A stretch of 9,296 nt of DNA from an archaeon (GTDB lineage Archaea; Nanobdellota; Nanobdellia; SCGC-AAA011-G17; GW2011-AR18), in NCBI GenBank assembly GCA_023245565.1, contig JAHFKB010000016.1:1-9296 (forward strand). Reading direction: 5' to 3'. The notes beneath the pieces are model-generated. The model was not told the origin of the DNA, did not search any database, and worked only from the letters and a program-made list of their open reading frames with translations. Shown one piece after another: positions 1-6,408 of this stretch; within the stretch, counting starts at the first letter, position 1, and every line of letters begins with the position of its first letter. The position numbers were made by a program, and so were the translations under genes.

Positions 1-2
1 AA

Positions 3-668
3 CAATTAAGTAGTTTAAGTGTTAATGAAGAAATAGCTGAAGAAATTTTACAAGATTTTAATGTTGATATAAAAACTTGGGGAGATAAAGAATTGTTAGG
101 ATTATCTACTGCAATAAGAAGAAAAACTAAACCAATTATAATTGCTGCTAATAAAATTGATGTTCAAGGTTCAGAGAAAAATATTGAAAATATTAGAAAT
201 AAATTTCCTGATTATAAAATAATTCCTTGCAGTGCTGATTTTGAATTAGCTTTAAGAGAAGCATCTAAATTAGGATTAATAAAATATATTCCTGGAGATA
301 GTAAATTTAATATTATTGGAAATTTAAATGATAAACAAAAATTAGGTTTAGATCATATACAAAATACATTAAACAAATTTGGAAATAGTGGAGTACAACA
401 AGTTTTGAATTCTGCTGTTTTTGATTTATTAAATTATATTGCTATATTTCCTGGAGGATTAAATAATTTAGTTGACAGCCAGGGAAGAGTTTTGCCTGAT
501 TGTTTTTTATTAAAAAAAGGAAGTACTGCTTTGGATTTTGCATTTAAATTACATACTGATTTTGGTAAAAATTTTATTAGAGCTATAGATGTTAAAAAGA
601 GATTAACAATTGGTAAAGAATATTTATTAAAACATAGAGATGTTATAGAAATAATTGCTTATAAATAA
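3..668 (+). CDS. ychF: Obg-like GTPase, YchF/Ygr210 type, C-terminal part (5' end outside window)
   Basis: The reading frame is open from the first complete codon at position 3, so the start and the P-loop (G1-G3) lie upstream of the window. The visible 221 residues hold the second half of the G domain: an NKID motif (G4) at about residues 50-53 and a following CSAD (G5-like) motif. After these comes a helical stretch, and then a C-terminal TGS domain of about 60 residues ending in a typical strand around HRDVIEIIAYK. The VLPDCFLLKKGSTALDFAFK segment is characteristic of the TGS domain in archaeal Obg-like proteins. An NKxD G4 motif, rather than the NMxE of bacterial YchF, matches the archaeal/fungal Ygr210 subgroup. 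Family members are cytosolic, ribosome-associated nucleotidases with a poorly defined role. A TTG at 93 is only an internal codon. The gene converges on the next one, with 2 bp between their stop codons. Confidence 0.93.
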   Translation, partial: QLSSLSVNEEIAEEILQDFNVDIKTWGDKELLGLSTAIRRKTKPIIIAANKIDVQGSEKNIENIRNKFPDYKIIPCSADFELALREASKLGLIKYIPGDSKFNIIGNLNDKQKLGLDHIQNTLNKFGNSGVQQVLNSAVFDLLNYIAIFPGGLNNLVDSQGRVLPDCFLLKKGSTALDFAFKLHTDFGKNFIRAIDVKKRLTIGKEYLLKHRDVIEIIAYK

Positions 669-670
669 AT

Positions 671-2353
671 TTATTCTTCGAATGGATTTTTTAATTTTCC
701 CAATATTGCAATACGAATATTTTCTTTTTTATTGCATTGTAAATTTGATGAATAGTCTGATAATGTCTTTCCTGAAATATCATATAAACCATCACAAAAA
801 ATTCCATAACTTCCTATAGTTTTAGTTTTTGGACCTGAGTCATATACAATGGTCATTGGAGTAACATCATTATTACCTTTTCCTATTGGTAACATAGAAA
901 AACTTGTTTTTGTACCAACTTTTTTATCCATTCCAATTTCTATAGCTACCTCGTTTGCATTGTTTATCTGTCCCTTTCCTTTTTTTATTCTAAATAAAAC
1001 GTTTCCTATTTCTACATCTTTATCTTTTATTTTATATGCATCAAGTCCTGCTTCTCCTTCTAATGTAAACGTTAGTGTTGTTGTTGAGTCTGATTTTTCT
1101 CTAAATATTCTATTCTTAGGTAAGATTTCAAACTTTAAATTTGAATCTTCAGCACTTCGTGCTTGAAGTGTTTCTTCTATAAATTTTTCTTCTTTTTCAA
1201 TAGTGACTTTTTCATTAATAATTATATCTCTTATCCAATTTCCTTTATATTTATCAAGTTCTTCAATACTAACATCTCTTTTAGCTATTAAAACATTATT
1301 TCTTTCTCTTAATACATTAAAAGAATAACCATCTGCTTCATTTGTAACTTTTCCACCTTCAATAATAACTCCTAAATTTTTCTGATTTTCTATTTTAAAA
1401 GAAAATTCATTATTATTTATTTCTTCTATATCAAAATTACTTCCGCTATTACTTAAGCCAAGTTTTCCCTTTCCATAAAATTTTCCATTTTTATCTAAAC
1501 GAATATAACTCCCATCTTTTTCATTTATAAAACTTAATGCTTTATTTTCTGGGTCTTGTGAAGAGCTAATTCCAGTATATGTGTCTTTTCTAAGATTTGA
1601 TATTTTTGTTCCTTCTTCATTCATATCAATAGTTGTTCCTTCAGGAAGTTCATATATTATATTATTATATTTATTACTATCGCTGACTTTATAAGAAAAT
1701 TTGAATTCTGCTGTTTTTTTACCTTGTTCTAATTTTCCAACTGTAAAATGGGCACTAGTAATTTCTCCATCATTATCTAATTTTATATTTCCACCTTTTT
1801 GAATATTTGTATAAATATTTTTTTCACCTGTAGTCTTATCTAAAATTTCTAATTTTCCATTATCTTCTAAAGTTATTGTAGTAATTCCATCTTTTTTTGT
1901 TATTTGTGCGTTTGATAGGATAATATCTTCTTTTTTTACATCTTTACCAACTATATTTCCTATAGATGCAGTTTTAGTAAATTTCATAGAACCTTCTTCT
2001 ACTTCACCTTGTTCATTTACCTTTAATTCTTGAGCTATACTAGCTCCTTGTTTTAAATATCCATTAACTTGATTGTAAGTATTAATTGCTTTAATTGCTT
2101 CTGGACTAACTTTTTCTATGGCTTTAATTGCTTCACCATAGAATTCTTGTGATACTTGTCCTGTTGCATAATTTGCTAAACATGCTGCAACAGTTGTGAC
2201 ACATCCTGCTACTGTTACAACTTGATTTAGTGCAGATCCTAATGCAGGGTTAGCAAAACTTAAACCTTGAGTTGCTATAGTTGCAAATGGAATAGCATAA
2301 ATTGAACTAACTAAAATTAATATCAGTAAAATATATGCTAATATTTTTTTCAT
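671..2353 (-). CDS. secreted beta-rich hypothetical protein, 560 aa
   Basis: I do not recognise a named family. The N-terminus is a good Sec signal peptide: Lys2-Lys3, a hydrophobic core at residues 4-19, and a likely cleavage after Ala20 (IYA|IP). Next comes an Ala/Val-rich segment with Cys51 and Cys58, then a short helical region (about 65-110). After that is a long series of Gly/Asn/Asp-turn and beta-strand stretches, with loose motifs such as LDNDGEI, LDKNGKF and LEDNGKLEIL. This pattern suggests a beta-solenoid or repeated beta-sandwich, by inference only. Cys520 and Cys540 near the C-terminus could form a disulfide. No catalytic motif is evident. Its ATG overlaps the stop of the upstream membrane-anchored gene by 4 bp (ATGA), so the two are probably translationally coupled and act together at the cell surface. 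Its existence as a gene is near certain; its function is unknown. Confidence 0.85.
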   Translation of the reverse strand: MKKILAYILLILILVSSIYAIPFATIATQGLSFANPALGSALNQVVTVAGCVTTVAACLANYATGQVSQEFYGEAIKAIEKVSPEAIKAINTYNQVNGYLKQGASIAQELKVNEQGEVEEGSMKFTKTASIGNIVGKDVKKEDIILSNAQITKKDGITTITLEDNGKLEILDKTTGEKNIYTNIQKGGNIKLDNDGEITSAHFTVGKLEQGKKTAEFKFSYKVSDSNKYNNIIYELPEGTTIDMNEEGTKISNLRKDTYTGISSSQDPENKALSFINEKDGSYIRLDKNGKFYGKGKLGLSNSGSNFDIEEINNNEFSFKIENQKNLGVIIEGGKVTNEADGYSFNVLRERNNVLIAKRDVSIEELDKYKGNWIRDIIINEKVTIEKEEKFIEETLQARSAEDSNLKFEILPKNRIFREKSDSTTTLTFTLEGEAGLDAYKIKDKDVEIGNVLFRIKKGKGQINNANEVAIEIGMDKKVGTKTSFSMLPIGKGNNDVTPMTIVYDSGPKTKTIGSYGIFCDGLYDISGKTLSDYSSNLQCNKKENIRIAILGKLKNPFEE

Positions 2354-3111
2354 GTAAACCTCAAAGCTGTTTTAAATTTATAAGGTTGATTATTTATTGA
2401 ATATTTCCCATCTATAAATACATATTCACCTTCTTTTTCAGAGGGATTGTATACTTCTATAGTTAAATTATTTAAAATTCTTGCATCATTTAAACAACTT
2501 ATACAAATTAATGAATAATTAGTATGATTGTTTAATGACATAACTATGCTGTCATAAATTTTAAATAAATTATTGTTGATGTCAACATTGAATGAATTTA
2601 GATTATAATTTTGAGTTTCTTTTTTTATTTCTACATCATACTTTATATTGAAATTTACTTTTTCATCTAAAATTGTTGTTTTAGTTTCAATTTTTCCTTC
2701 TTTAATTACAAAATCTTTTTTAAAATCAGTAAATTCTTTTGTGCAAGATTTTAAATTATTATTTATATATAAAGATAAACTATTTTCAATTGTTTTTTTA
2801 CTAGGTATTATTAAATTATTATTTATTAAATAATAACTAATATTATTTGGATTTTTATTTATTTTTTTTAAATCATAATATCCACCATGTTCCCCTATAA
2901 GAACTAAAGAATCTTTTCCTATTTTTTCTATACAACTAAGAATAAAATTATTTATTGGTTGTATTAATAGTGGAATATTTTGTGTATCTGTAATTTGATT
3001 TTCTTTTGAATTATTTAGAATGCTGTCTTTGAAAAAATAACCTAAAATAAAAATTGCTAATATTATAATTCCAATTATAAAATATAGTGCAATTTGCCCT
3101 CTTTTTGACAT
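2350..3111 (-). CDS. prepilin-like N-terminally anchored extracellular protein
   Basis: This 253-aa protein has one N-terminal membrane segment (about residues 7-27), preceded by Lys3-Arg4-Gly5-Gln6. A basic pair, Gly and then Gln before the hydrophobic stretch resembles the archaeal class III prepilin cleavage site (cut between Gly and Gln). The usual Ser at +3 and Glu at +5 are Ala and Tyr here, so processing is uncertain. The remainder is an Asn/Lys/Ile-rich soluble domain, expected outside the cell. It contains Cys60, a GEHGGYYD motif (73-80), Cys123 and a CISC pair (203 and 206). KRGQ-type anchors of this kind are common among DPANN hypothetical proteins, but no function is known to me. 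It is first in an operon with the secreted 560-aa protein (4-bp overlap), and a TATA box about 26 nt upstream implies a leaderless message. Confidence 0.83.
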   Translation of the reverse strand: MSKRGQIALYFIIGIIILAIFILGYFFKDSILNNSKENQITDTQNIPLLIQPINNFILSCIEKIGKDSLVLIGEHGGYYDLKKINKNPNNISYYLINNNLIIPSKKTIENSLSLYINNNLKSCTKEFTDFKKDFVIKEGKIETKTTILDEKVNFNIKYDVEIKKETQNYNLNSFNVDINNNLFKIYDSIVMSLNNHTNYSLICISCLNDARILNNLTIEVYNPSEKEGEYVFIDGKYSINNQPYKFKTALRFT

Positions 3112-3132
3112 GGGAATTAATTAATTATTTTC

Positions 3133-3140
3133 TATATAAA
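3133..3140 (-). promoter_or_regulatory. TATA box of the two-gene envelope operon
   Basis: The minus strand reads TTTATATA, centred about 25 nt upstream of the ATG at 3111. In archaea transcription starts about 25 nt downstream of the TATA centre, so initiation would fall at or next to the start codon, giving a leaderless message. It lies in the 67-bp gap behind the Lrp-like gene, so the operon need not depend on read-through. Confidence 0.55.
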
Positions 3141-3178
3141 TTTAACTCTAGAAAAATAATATTGCTAACAGATGAGAA

Positions 3179-3454
3179 CTACCATTGTTGTTCCGGAGGT
3201 AGTATATTTAAACCTTCATCTGTTAGCTGGTCTGAGACAACGTATGTTTTCAGAGTGTTTACACCCTCTGTTTCTCTTAATGTTTTGAGAATATTAGTAG
3301 AAGTTTCAGGGTTATGAGCTTTGATTTCTGCAATAATATCATATTCACCATATACAAGATGTACTTTGTTAACATACTTGTCGCCTAAGCCTCTAATTGT
3401 GCTTAAAACATTATTTATTTTGTTCTGATGAACTCCTAACAATGCAAAAACCAT
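3179..3454 (-). CDS. stand-alone Lrp/AsnC ligand-binding (RAM) domain protein
   Basis: The product is 91 aa and consists of a single RAM/AsnC effector-binding domain (beta-alpha-beta-beta-alpha-beta). The diagnostic part is VHLVYGEYDIIAEIKA, with the conserved G-x-Y-D at residues 36-39. It is followed by a helix (about 50-62) and a final strand (TLKTYVVSD). The helix-turn-helix half of a normal ~150-aa Lrp protein is absent and there is no room for it upstream. Family members of this type form dimers or larger rings and bind amino acids; some modulate full-length Lrp partners. The start is taken as the ATG at 3454, because relatives begin MVxA. An in-frame GTG at 3457 is closer to the strong GGAGGAG and would add one residue. 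The gene is divergent from the AbrB-PhoU gene. Confidence 0.88.
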   Translation of the reverse strand: MVFALLGVHQNKINNVLSTIRGLGDKYVNKVHLVYGEYDIIAEIKAHNPETSTNILKTLRETEGVNTLKTYVVSDQLTDEGLNILPPEQQW

Positions 3455-3467
3455 CACTTTTAATCTG

Positions 3468-3474
3468 CTCCTCC
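3468..3474 (-). promoter_or_regulatory. Shine-Dalgarno sequence of the Lrp-like gene
   Basis: The minus strand carries GGAGGAG, 10 nt before the GTG at 3457 and 13 nt before the ATG at 3454. It is the only strong Shine-Dalgarno motif I noticed near a start codon in this window; most other genes look leaderless. The spacing slightly favours GTG, while family alignment favours ATG. Confidence 0.6.
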
Positions 3475-3505
3475 ATAAATTTTTTATAATTTAAATGTGA
3501 GGTAG

Positions 3506-3518
3506 ATTTATATATAAG
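3506..3518 (-). promoter_or_regulatory. TATA box of the Lrp-like gene
   Basis: The minus strand reads CTTATATATAAAT, centred near 3512. Initiation about 26 nt downstream, near 3486, would leave a 5' leader of roughly 30 nt containing the GGAGGAG. This makes the gene a leadered exception here. Confidence 0.55.
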
Positions 3519-3572
3519 ACTAACCTATATTTTTATTATAAAATATATATAATATATTAATATTTATTAAAT

Positions 3573-3581
3573 TAATATAAA
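3573..3581 (+). promoter_or_regulatory. probable TATA box of the AbrB-PhoU gene
   Basis: TAATATAAA is centred about 24 nt before the ATG at 3601, as expected for a leaderless transcript. The surrounding 80 bases are almost pure A/T, and other TATA-like strings (for example around 3543-3558) cannot be excluded. Confidence 0.4.
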
Positions 3582-3600
3582 ACATATACAGAAAAATAAC

Positions 3601-4548
3601 ATGACATATAGAAAACTTATTGGATTTGGAGATAGTTCTTTTGTAGTAAGTTTGCCTAAAGAATGGGTTTTAGCTAATAATTTAAAGAAAGGAGATTCTG
3701 TATCTATTGAACAAGAAGATAGTATAATAAAAGTAAAACCTATAACTTTAAAGCCAACTATTGATATTAGAGAAATAAATATTAACTTTGATGGGGATAT
3801 AAAAAGACTTAAAGCTGAATTAATTTATGCTTATATAAATAATTATAATATTATTAATATTCTAGGAAATAATTTATTTAATCATTTGAAAGGAATTAAT
3901 GAAGCAATAGATAATTTAGTTGCTTTAGAAGTTATTCAAAAAACTTCTCAGAAAATAACTATTAAAGATTTTTTAAATGTAAATGATATTTCTATACATG
4001 ATACTTTAAGACGTATGGATAGGATTGTTATTTCTATGTCTGAAGATATTAAAGAGTATTTAATTGGCAAGAATAATAAAGTATTAGAGTTGCTTGAACA
4101 TAAAGAAAAAGATGTTAATAGATTAAGTAATTTAATATTTAAAGTTTTGAAGAGAGGTTTTTTTCATAATGATAGAGCAATATTAAAACTTGATTTAGAT
4201 GATATATTTTATTATTGGGAATTAACAATATTTATTGAAAAGGTTGGAGATCAGTTAAAAAGAATTCCCAGATATATAAAACCTAGTTCAAATGATCTTG
4301 TACTTGTTTTTAATGAGGTGATGCAACAATATTGTGATGCTATGAAATCAAATTTTACAAAAGATTATGATCTTGCTTTAAATATACTTACAAAAAAAAG
4401 TCAGGTTTATAATAACGTAGATAAATTATTAAATAAATTACCTTTAGATTCAATACCTGGATTAGAGAAAATAAAAAACATAAATAATTTTGCAGGTAAC
4501 TTGGTTAAAGTATATTTGAAACTTAGACTGCAAAAAGATAAAAATTAG
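3601..4548 (+). CDS. AbrB/SpoVT-like and PhoU-domain regulator
   Basis: The 315-aa protein has two parts. Residues 1-46 form a SpoVT/AbrB-type swapped-hairpin DNA-binding domain (RKLIGFGDSSFVVSLPKEWV, then LKKGDSVSIEQED and IIKVKP). From about residue 60 to the end it is almost entirely helical, with PhoU-like three-helix-bundle character, for example RRMDRIVISMSEDI near 138-150 and VFNEVMQQYCDAM in the C-terminal half. This AbrB-PhoU fusion is a widespread archaeal architecture annotated as a phosphate uptake regulator. A role in sensing phosphate or transporter state and binding DNA is family inference. No pst transporter gene is in view, so its target is unknown. It is divergent from the Lrp-like gene, and its TAG stop overlaps the stop of the convergent zinc-protein gene. 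The start is supported by a TATA box about 24 nt upstream and by the AbrB domain beginning at residue 2. Confidence 0.88.
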   Translation: MTYRKLIGFGDSSFVVSLPKEWVLANNLKKGDSVSIEQEDSIIKVKPITLKPTIDIREININFDGDIKRLKAELIYAYINNYNIINILGNNLFNHLKGINEAIDNLVALEVIQKTSQKITIKDFLNVNDISIHDTLRRMDRIVISMSEDIKEYLIGKNNKVLELLEHKEKDVNRLSNLIFKVLKRGFFHNDRAILKLDLDDIFYYWELTIFIEKVGDQLKRIPRYIKPSSNDLVLVFNEVMQQYCDAMKSNFTKDYDLALNILTKKSQVYNNVDKLLNKLPLDSIPGLEKIKNINNFAGNLVKVYLKLRLQKDKN

Positions 4549-4700
4549 TTTTGATTTAATTCTGGCTTTATATTTTCTTTATAACAGATGTTACAAAGAT
4601 ATAATGTTGGTTCTTCATCTTTTTTTAATTTGAATGTTGCTATCTCATCGCAGAAATCACATTTATTCCTCTTTGTTGGTTTTACAACCTCTCCTTTCAT
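4545..4700 (-). CDS. 51-aa zinc-ribbon-like protein with two CxxC pairs
   Basis: Translating the minus strand from the ATG at 4698-4700 gives an uninterrupted 51-residue protein ending in TAA at 4545-4547. It contains CDFC (Cys14 and Cys17) and CNIC (Cys36 and Cys39) with 18 residues between the pairs. That is the layout of a single zinc ribbon, with a charged linker (KLKKDEEP) and short basic ends. It lies 39 bp downstream of the flpA stop on the same strand. Its own TATA-like element 26 nt upstream is consistent with leaderless expression. Its stop overlaps that of the convergent AbrB-PhoU gene. I cannot assign a function; a nucleic-acid-binding or RNP accessory role is plausible from the ribbon and the location. 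Chance is unlikely given four correctly spaced cysteines in so AT-rich a genome. Confidence 0.72.
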   Translation of the reverse strand: MKGEVVKPTKRNKCDFCDEIATFKLKKDEEPTLYLCNICYKENIKPELNQN

Positions 4701-4720
4701 AAAAAATCATAAGCAAATAA

Positions 4721-4737
4721 AAGATATAAGTCTTTTG
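4721..4737 (-). promoter_or_regulatory. BRE/TATA-like promoter of the zinc-protein gene
   Basis: The minus strand reads CAAAAGACTTATATC followed by TT. The TATA-like CTTATATC is centred about 26 nt before the ATG at 4700, and the purine-rich CAAAAG just upstream sits where a BRE is expected. It supports independent leaderless transcription of the small gene. Confidence 0.45.
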
Positions 4738-4739
4738 TT

Positions 4740-5414
4740 TTACTTTTTTTGACATAAAAAGAAACAATGATCTTTTTGGAATGGGTCTAATTCTTTTTTA
4801 TCTATAATTTTTAATTTTTCTTTTAATTTTTCTTCAACTTCTTTGTAAATTCTTTCAGGATTTCTTGTTACATCTATGCTTCTTGCTTTTATTGCTATTA
4901 AAACATAACCTCTTGGTTTTAGGAAATCTAGATTTTTTAATAATATTTCTACTTGATTTTTTTGTGCTATATCTTGATAGATAACATCAACTGTTGTTAT
5001 TCTATTTTTATAATTTTCAGGTTTATTTGCATCTGCTAATATTGGTATCATGTTTTTTCTTTCTTCACATAATAAAAATAAATCTCTAACAACTCTTGGT
5101 GCAAAATCTAAACAAAATACTATTCCTTTTTCTTCAACTATATCTGAGACATAAGATGAAGTGTAACCATGAGATGCACCTAAATATAATATTTTATCAT
5201 TTTTATTTATAGGTATTAAAGAAATTCTTTTAGCTATTGCGGCTCCTAATTTTGAGTGTGTGGGATTAAATTCTCTATATTCTATATTATTTTCTTTTGA
5301 AATTCTTTCATTAAAAAATCTTTTTCCCGGAGTTAAATTTTTTGTTGAAATTATTTTTCTATTTTTTAAATTTATAAAAAATATGCCTTCATATTTAGAA
5401 TTTTCAATTGACAT
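4740..5414 (-). CDS. flpA: fibrillarin-like rRNA/tRNA 2'-O-methyltransferase
   Basis: FlpA is the catalytic subunit of archaeal box C/D RNPs. It transfers a methyl group from SAM to ribose 2'-OH at sites chosen by guide sRNAs, together with Nop5 and L7Ae. The 224 residues are full length for the family. The N-terminal beta domain (1-50, with NLTPGKRFFNERI) that normally docks onto Nop5 is present. SAM motif I is LYLGASHGYTSSYVSDI (76-92), followed by DFAPRVVRDL (103-112) and ILADANKP (125-132). The catalytic tetrad appears intact: Lys55 (SKLGAAI), Asp148 (QDIAQ), Lys176 (IKARSID) and His216 (DHCFFL). It is third in the minus-strand RNA-modification block, 30 bp after the P-loop gene. Motif I has His where many relatives have Ala (GASHG versus GASAG), which is a minor variation. 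Confidence 0.97.
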   Translation of the reverse strand: MSIENSKYEGIFFINLKNRKIISTKNLTPGKRFFNERISKENNIEYREFNPTHSKLGAAIAKRISLIPINKNDKILYLGASHGYTSSYVSDIVEEKGIVFCLDFAPRVVRDLFLLCEERKNMIPILADANKPENYKNRITTVDVIYQDIAQKNQVEILLKNLDFLKPRGYVLIAIKARSIDVTRNPERIYKEVEEKLKEKLKIIDKKELDPFQKDHCFFLCQKK

Positions 5415-5436
5415 GGATGTTTAGATTTTCTATTAC

Positions 5437-5445
5437 TAATAAAAT
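5437..5445 (-). promoter_or_regulatory. possible TATA box of flpA
   Basis: The minus strand reads TTTTATTAG, centred about 27 nt before the flpA ATG at 5414 and touching the stop codon of the P-loop gene. It is weak, but in the position used by the other promoters here. flpA could equally be transcribed by read-through. Confidence 0.3.
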
Positions 5446-6347
5446 TATCTTTTTTCTAAATTAGGTTTTATTAATTCAGAATATATTCTTGTTTTTAATG
5501 CTTGTGATAAACTATATAGAATACTTTTTGCTGATTCATTTTCAAGTGAATATTTTTCTTCTGTCATATTTGTACTTGTATCAAATATGTAAACTTTATT
5601 TGCAGTAGCAGGATTTCCAACAGGAAATGCTTGTTTTTTTGCATCATATTTTTTATTTACAAAACCTGCAAGTTTTAAATAAGCTTTAACTTGTTCATCT
5701 ATCATTTGTGGATAATTTGCAGGTAAGTTTGTTGTTCTTTCTTGTGGTCTTCCTAATCTTTCTTGACTTTTTGTATACATTTCTCTTAATAGTGCTTCTT
5801 TACCATTACAAGTTAATATTATTACAAGATCTGGTATTATGTATCCACTTTTTTCTTCATCTTGTCCTTTTAAATGTTTAGCAACAAAACGCAATGGATT
5901 TCCTTCAAGATATTGTAATGTTAATGTATCTATAAATGGTGTTCTGCTGAAAATTGTTAAATTTCTTTTATTTTTTCCATTTTCAAGAATATGTGATAGA
6001 ACTTTTCTATCTAATCCAGAAACTCCTTCTTCTCTTAAAGCATAAACTACTTGTGTCCAATTTGCTTTATCTTCTTTATATAATCTCATTAATTCTTTTC
6101 TATTAAGTACATATCTTTCTTCTGCGTCTCTTGAGGATCTTGCTGTTATTGCTCTAAATTCATCTGTTTGAGCCATTGTGACAAGACCATCACATAAAGT
6201 AGATTTACCTGAATTTGGAACTCCAACAATAGAAACAAATAGATTTCTGGTTCTTATTTCTTTTTTACTATCTAATCCTGATAAATAATCTTTTTTAGCT
6301 AATATCCTTCTCACATTCTTTGGATTATAAGGTAGTAATCTATCCAT
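5445..6347 (-). CDS. P-loop NTPase, nucleoside/nucleotide-kinase-like
   Basis: The 300-aa protein has a clear Walker A motif, GVPNSGKST (residues 42-50), after a ~35-residue basic N-terminal extension. Further elements resemble the deoxynucleoside/thymidylate kinase branch of P-loop kinases. RSSRDAEERYVLNRKEL (70-86) may be a substrate-side helix. SRTPFIDTLTLQYL (134-147) sits where those kinases have a DR-type motif, with Ser in place of Asp. IPDLVIILTC (171-180) resembles their 'PDL-hydrophobic' strand, and the Arg-rich REMYTKSQERLGRPQER (188-204) resembles a LID. It lacks the NKxD base-recognition motif of a translational GTPase. I cannot name the substrate. It lies between nop5 and flpA on the same strand, with its own BRE/TATA at a leaderless distance. 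The context suggests a link to RNA or nucleotide metabolism, but this is inference. Confidence 0.82.
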   Translation of the reverse strand: MDRLLPYNPKNVRRILAKKDYLSGLDSKKEIRTRNLFVSIVGVPNSGKSTLCDGLVTMAQTDEFRAITARSSRDAEERYVLNRKELMRLYKEDKANWTQVVYALREEGVSGLDRKVLSHILENGKNKRNLTIFSRTPFIDTLTLQYLEGNPLRFVAKHLKGQDEEKSGYIIPDLVIILTCNGKEALLREMYTKSQERLGRPQERTTNLPANYPQMIDEQVKAYLKLAGFVNKKYDAKKQAFPVGNPATANKVYIFDTSTNMTEEKYSLENESAKSILYSLSQALKTRIYSELIKPNLEKR

Positions 6348-6369
6348 CTTTAAAAGTTAATTATAATTA

Positions 6370-6384
6370 CTTAAAAAGCTTTCG
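6370..6384 (-). promoter_or_regulatory. BRE/TATA promoter of the P-loop kinase-like gene
   Basis: The minus strand reads CGAAAGCTTTTTAAG. CTTTTTAAG is centred about 27 nt before the ATG at 6347, and the adjacent CGAAAG begins 37 nt before it. The same CGAAA block at nearly the same distance occurs before two of the three tandem paralogues at 7137-8670; the third has AGAAAA. Confidence 0.5.
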
Positions 6385-6408
6385 TTTTTGTTGTTACTAT
6401 GTAGTTGT

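Noticed and set aside
849..1166. Plus-strand open frame of about 105 codons inside the 560-aa secreted protein gene
   Set aside because: It lies antisense to a gene with a clear signal peptide and continuous coding character. Its translation is a Phe/Leu/Ser/Pro-rich reverse-complement artefact with no motif or promoter.
2648..2833. Plus-strand 61-codon open frame
   Set aside because: It is antisense within the prepilin-like gene, has typical low-complexity shadow composition and lacks an upstream TATA element.
3087..3317. Plus-strand 76-codon open frame across the gap between the prepilin-like and Lrp-like genes
   Set aside because: Most of it is antisense to the well-supported RAM domain, and nothing in its translation resembles a protein domain.
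3413..3477. Minus-strand 21-codon frame starting at the ATG in TTATGGAGGAG
   Set aside because: The ATG forms part of the Shine-Dalgarno region, the peptide has no recognisable feature, and the frame overlaps the Lrp-like gene. It is kept only as a possible regulatory upstream frame in the findings.
5839..6045. Plus-strand 68-codon open frame
   Set aside because: It is entirely antisense to the P-loop gene and has no promoter or recognisable motif. Its cysteines arise from reverse-complemented codons and have no zinc-like spacing.
5445..6347. Assignment of the P-loop protein as a translational GTPase
   Set aside because: It has a Walker A motif but no visible NKxD or SAx motif and no DxxG at the expected place. 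The downstream PDL strand and Arg-rich LID-like segment fit a nucleoside/nucleotide kinase fold better.
6348..6408. Possible box C/D guide RNA next to the nop5/flpA genes
   Set aside because: I looked in the gaps of this block and in 8671-8822 for RTGATGA and CTGA boxes with suitable spacing and saw no convincing pair.
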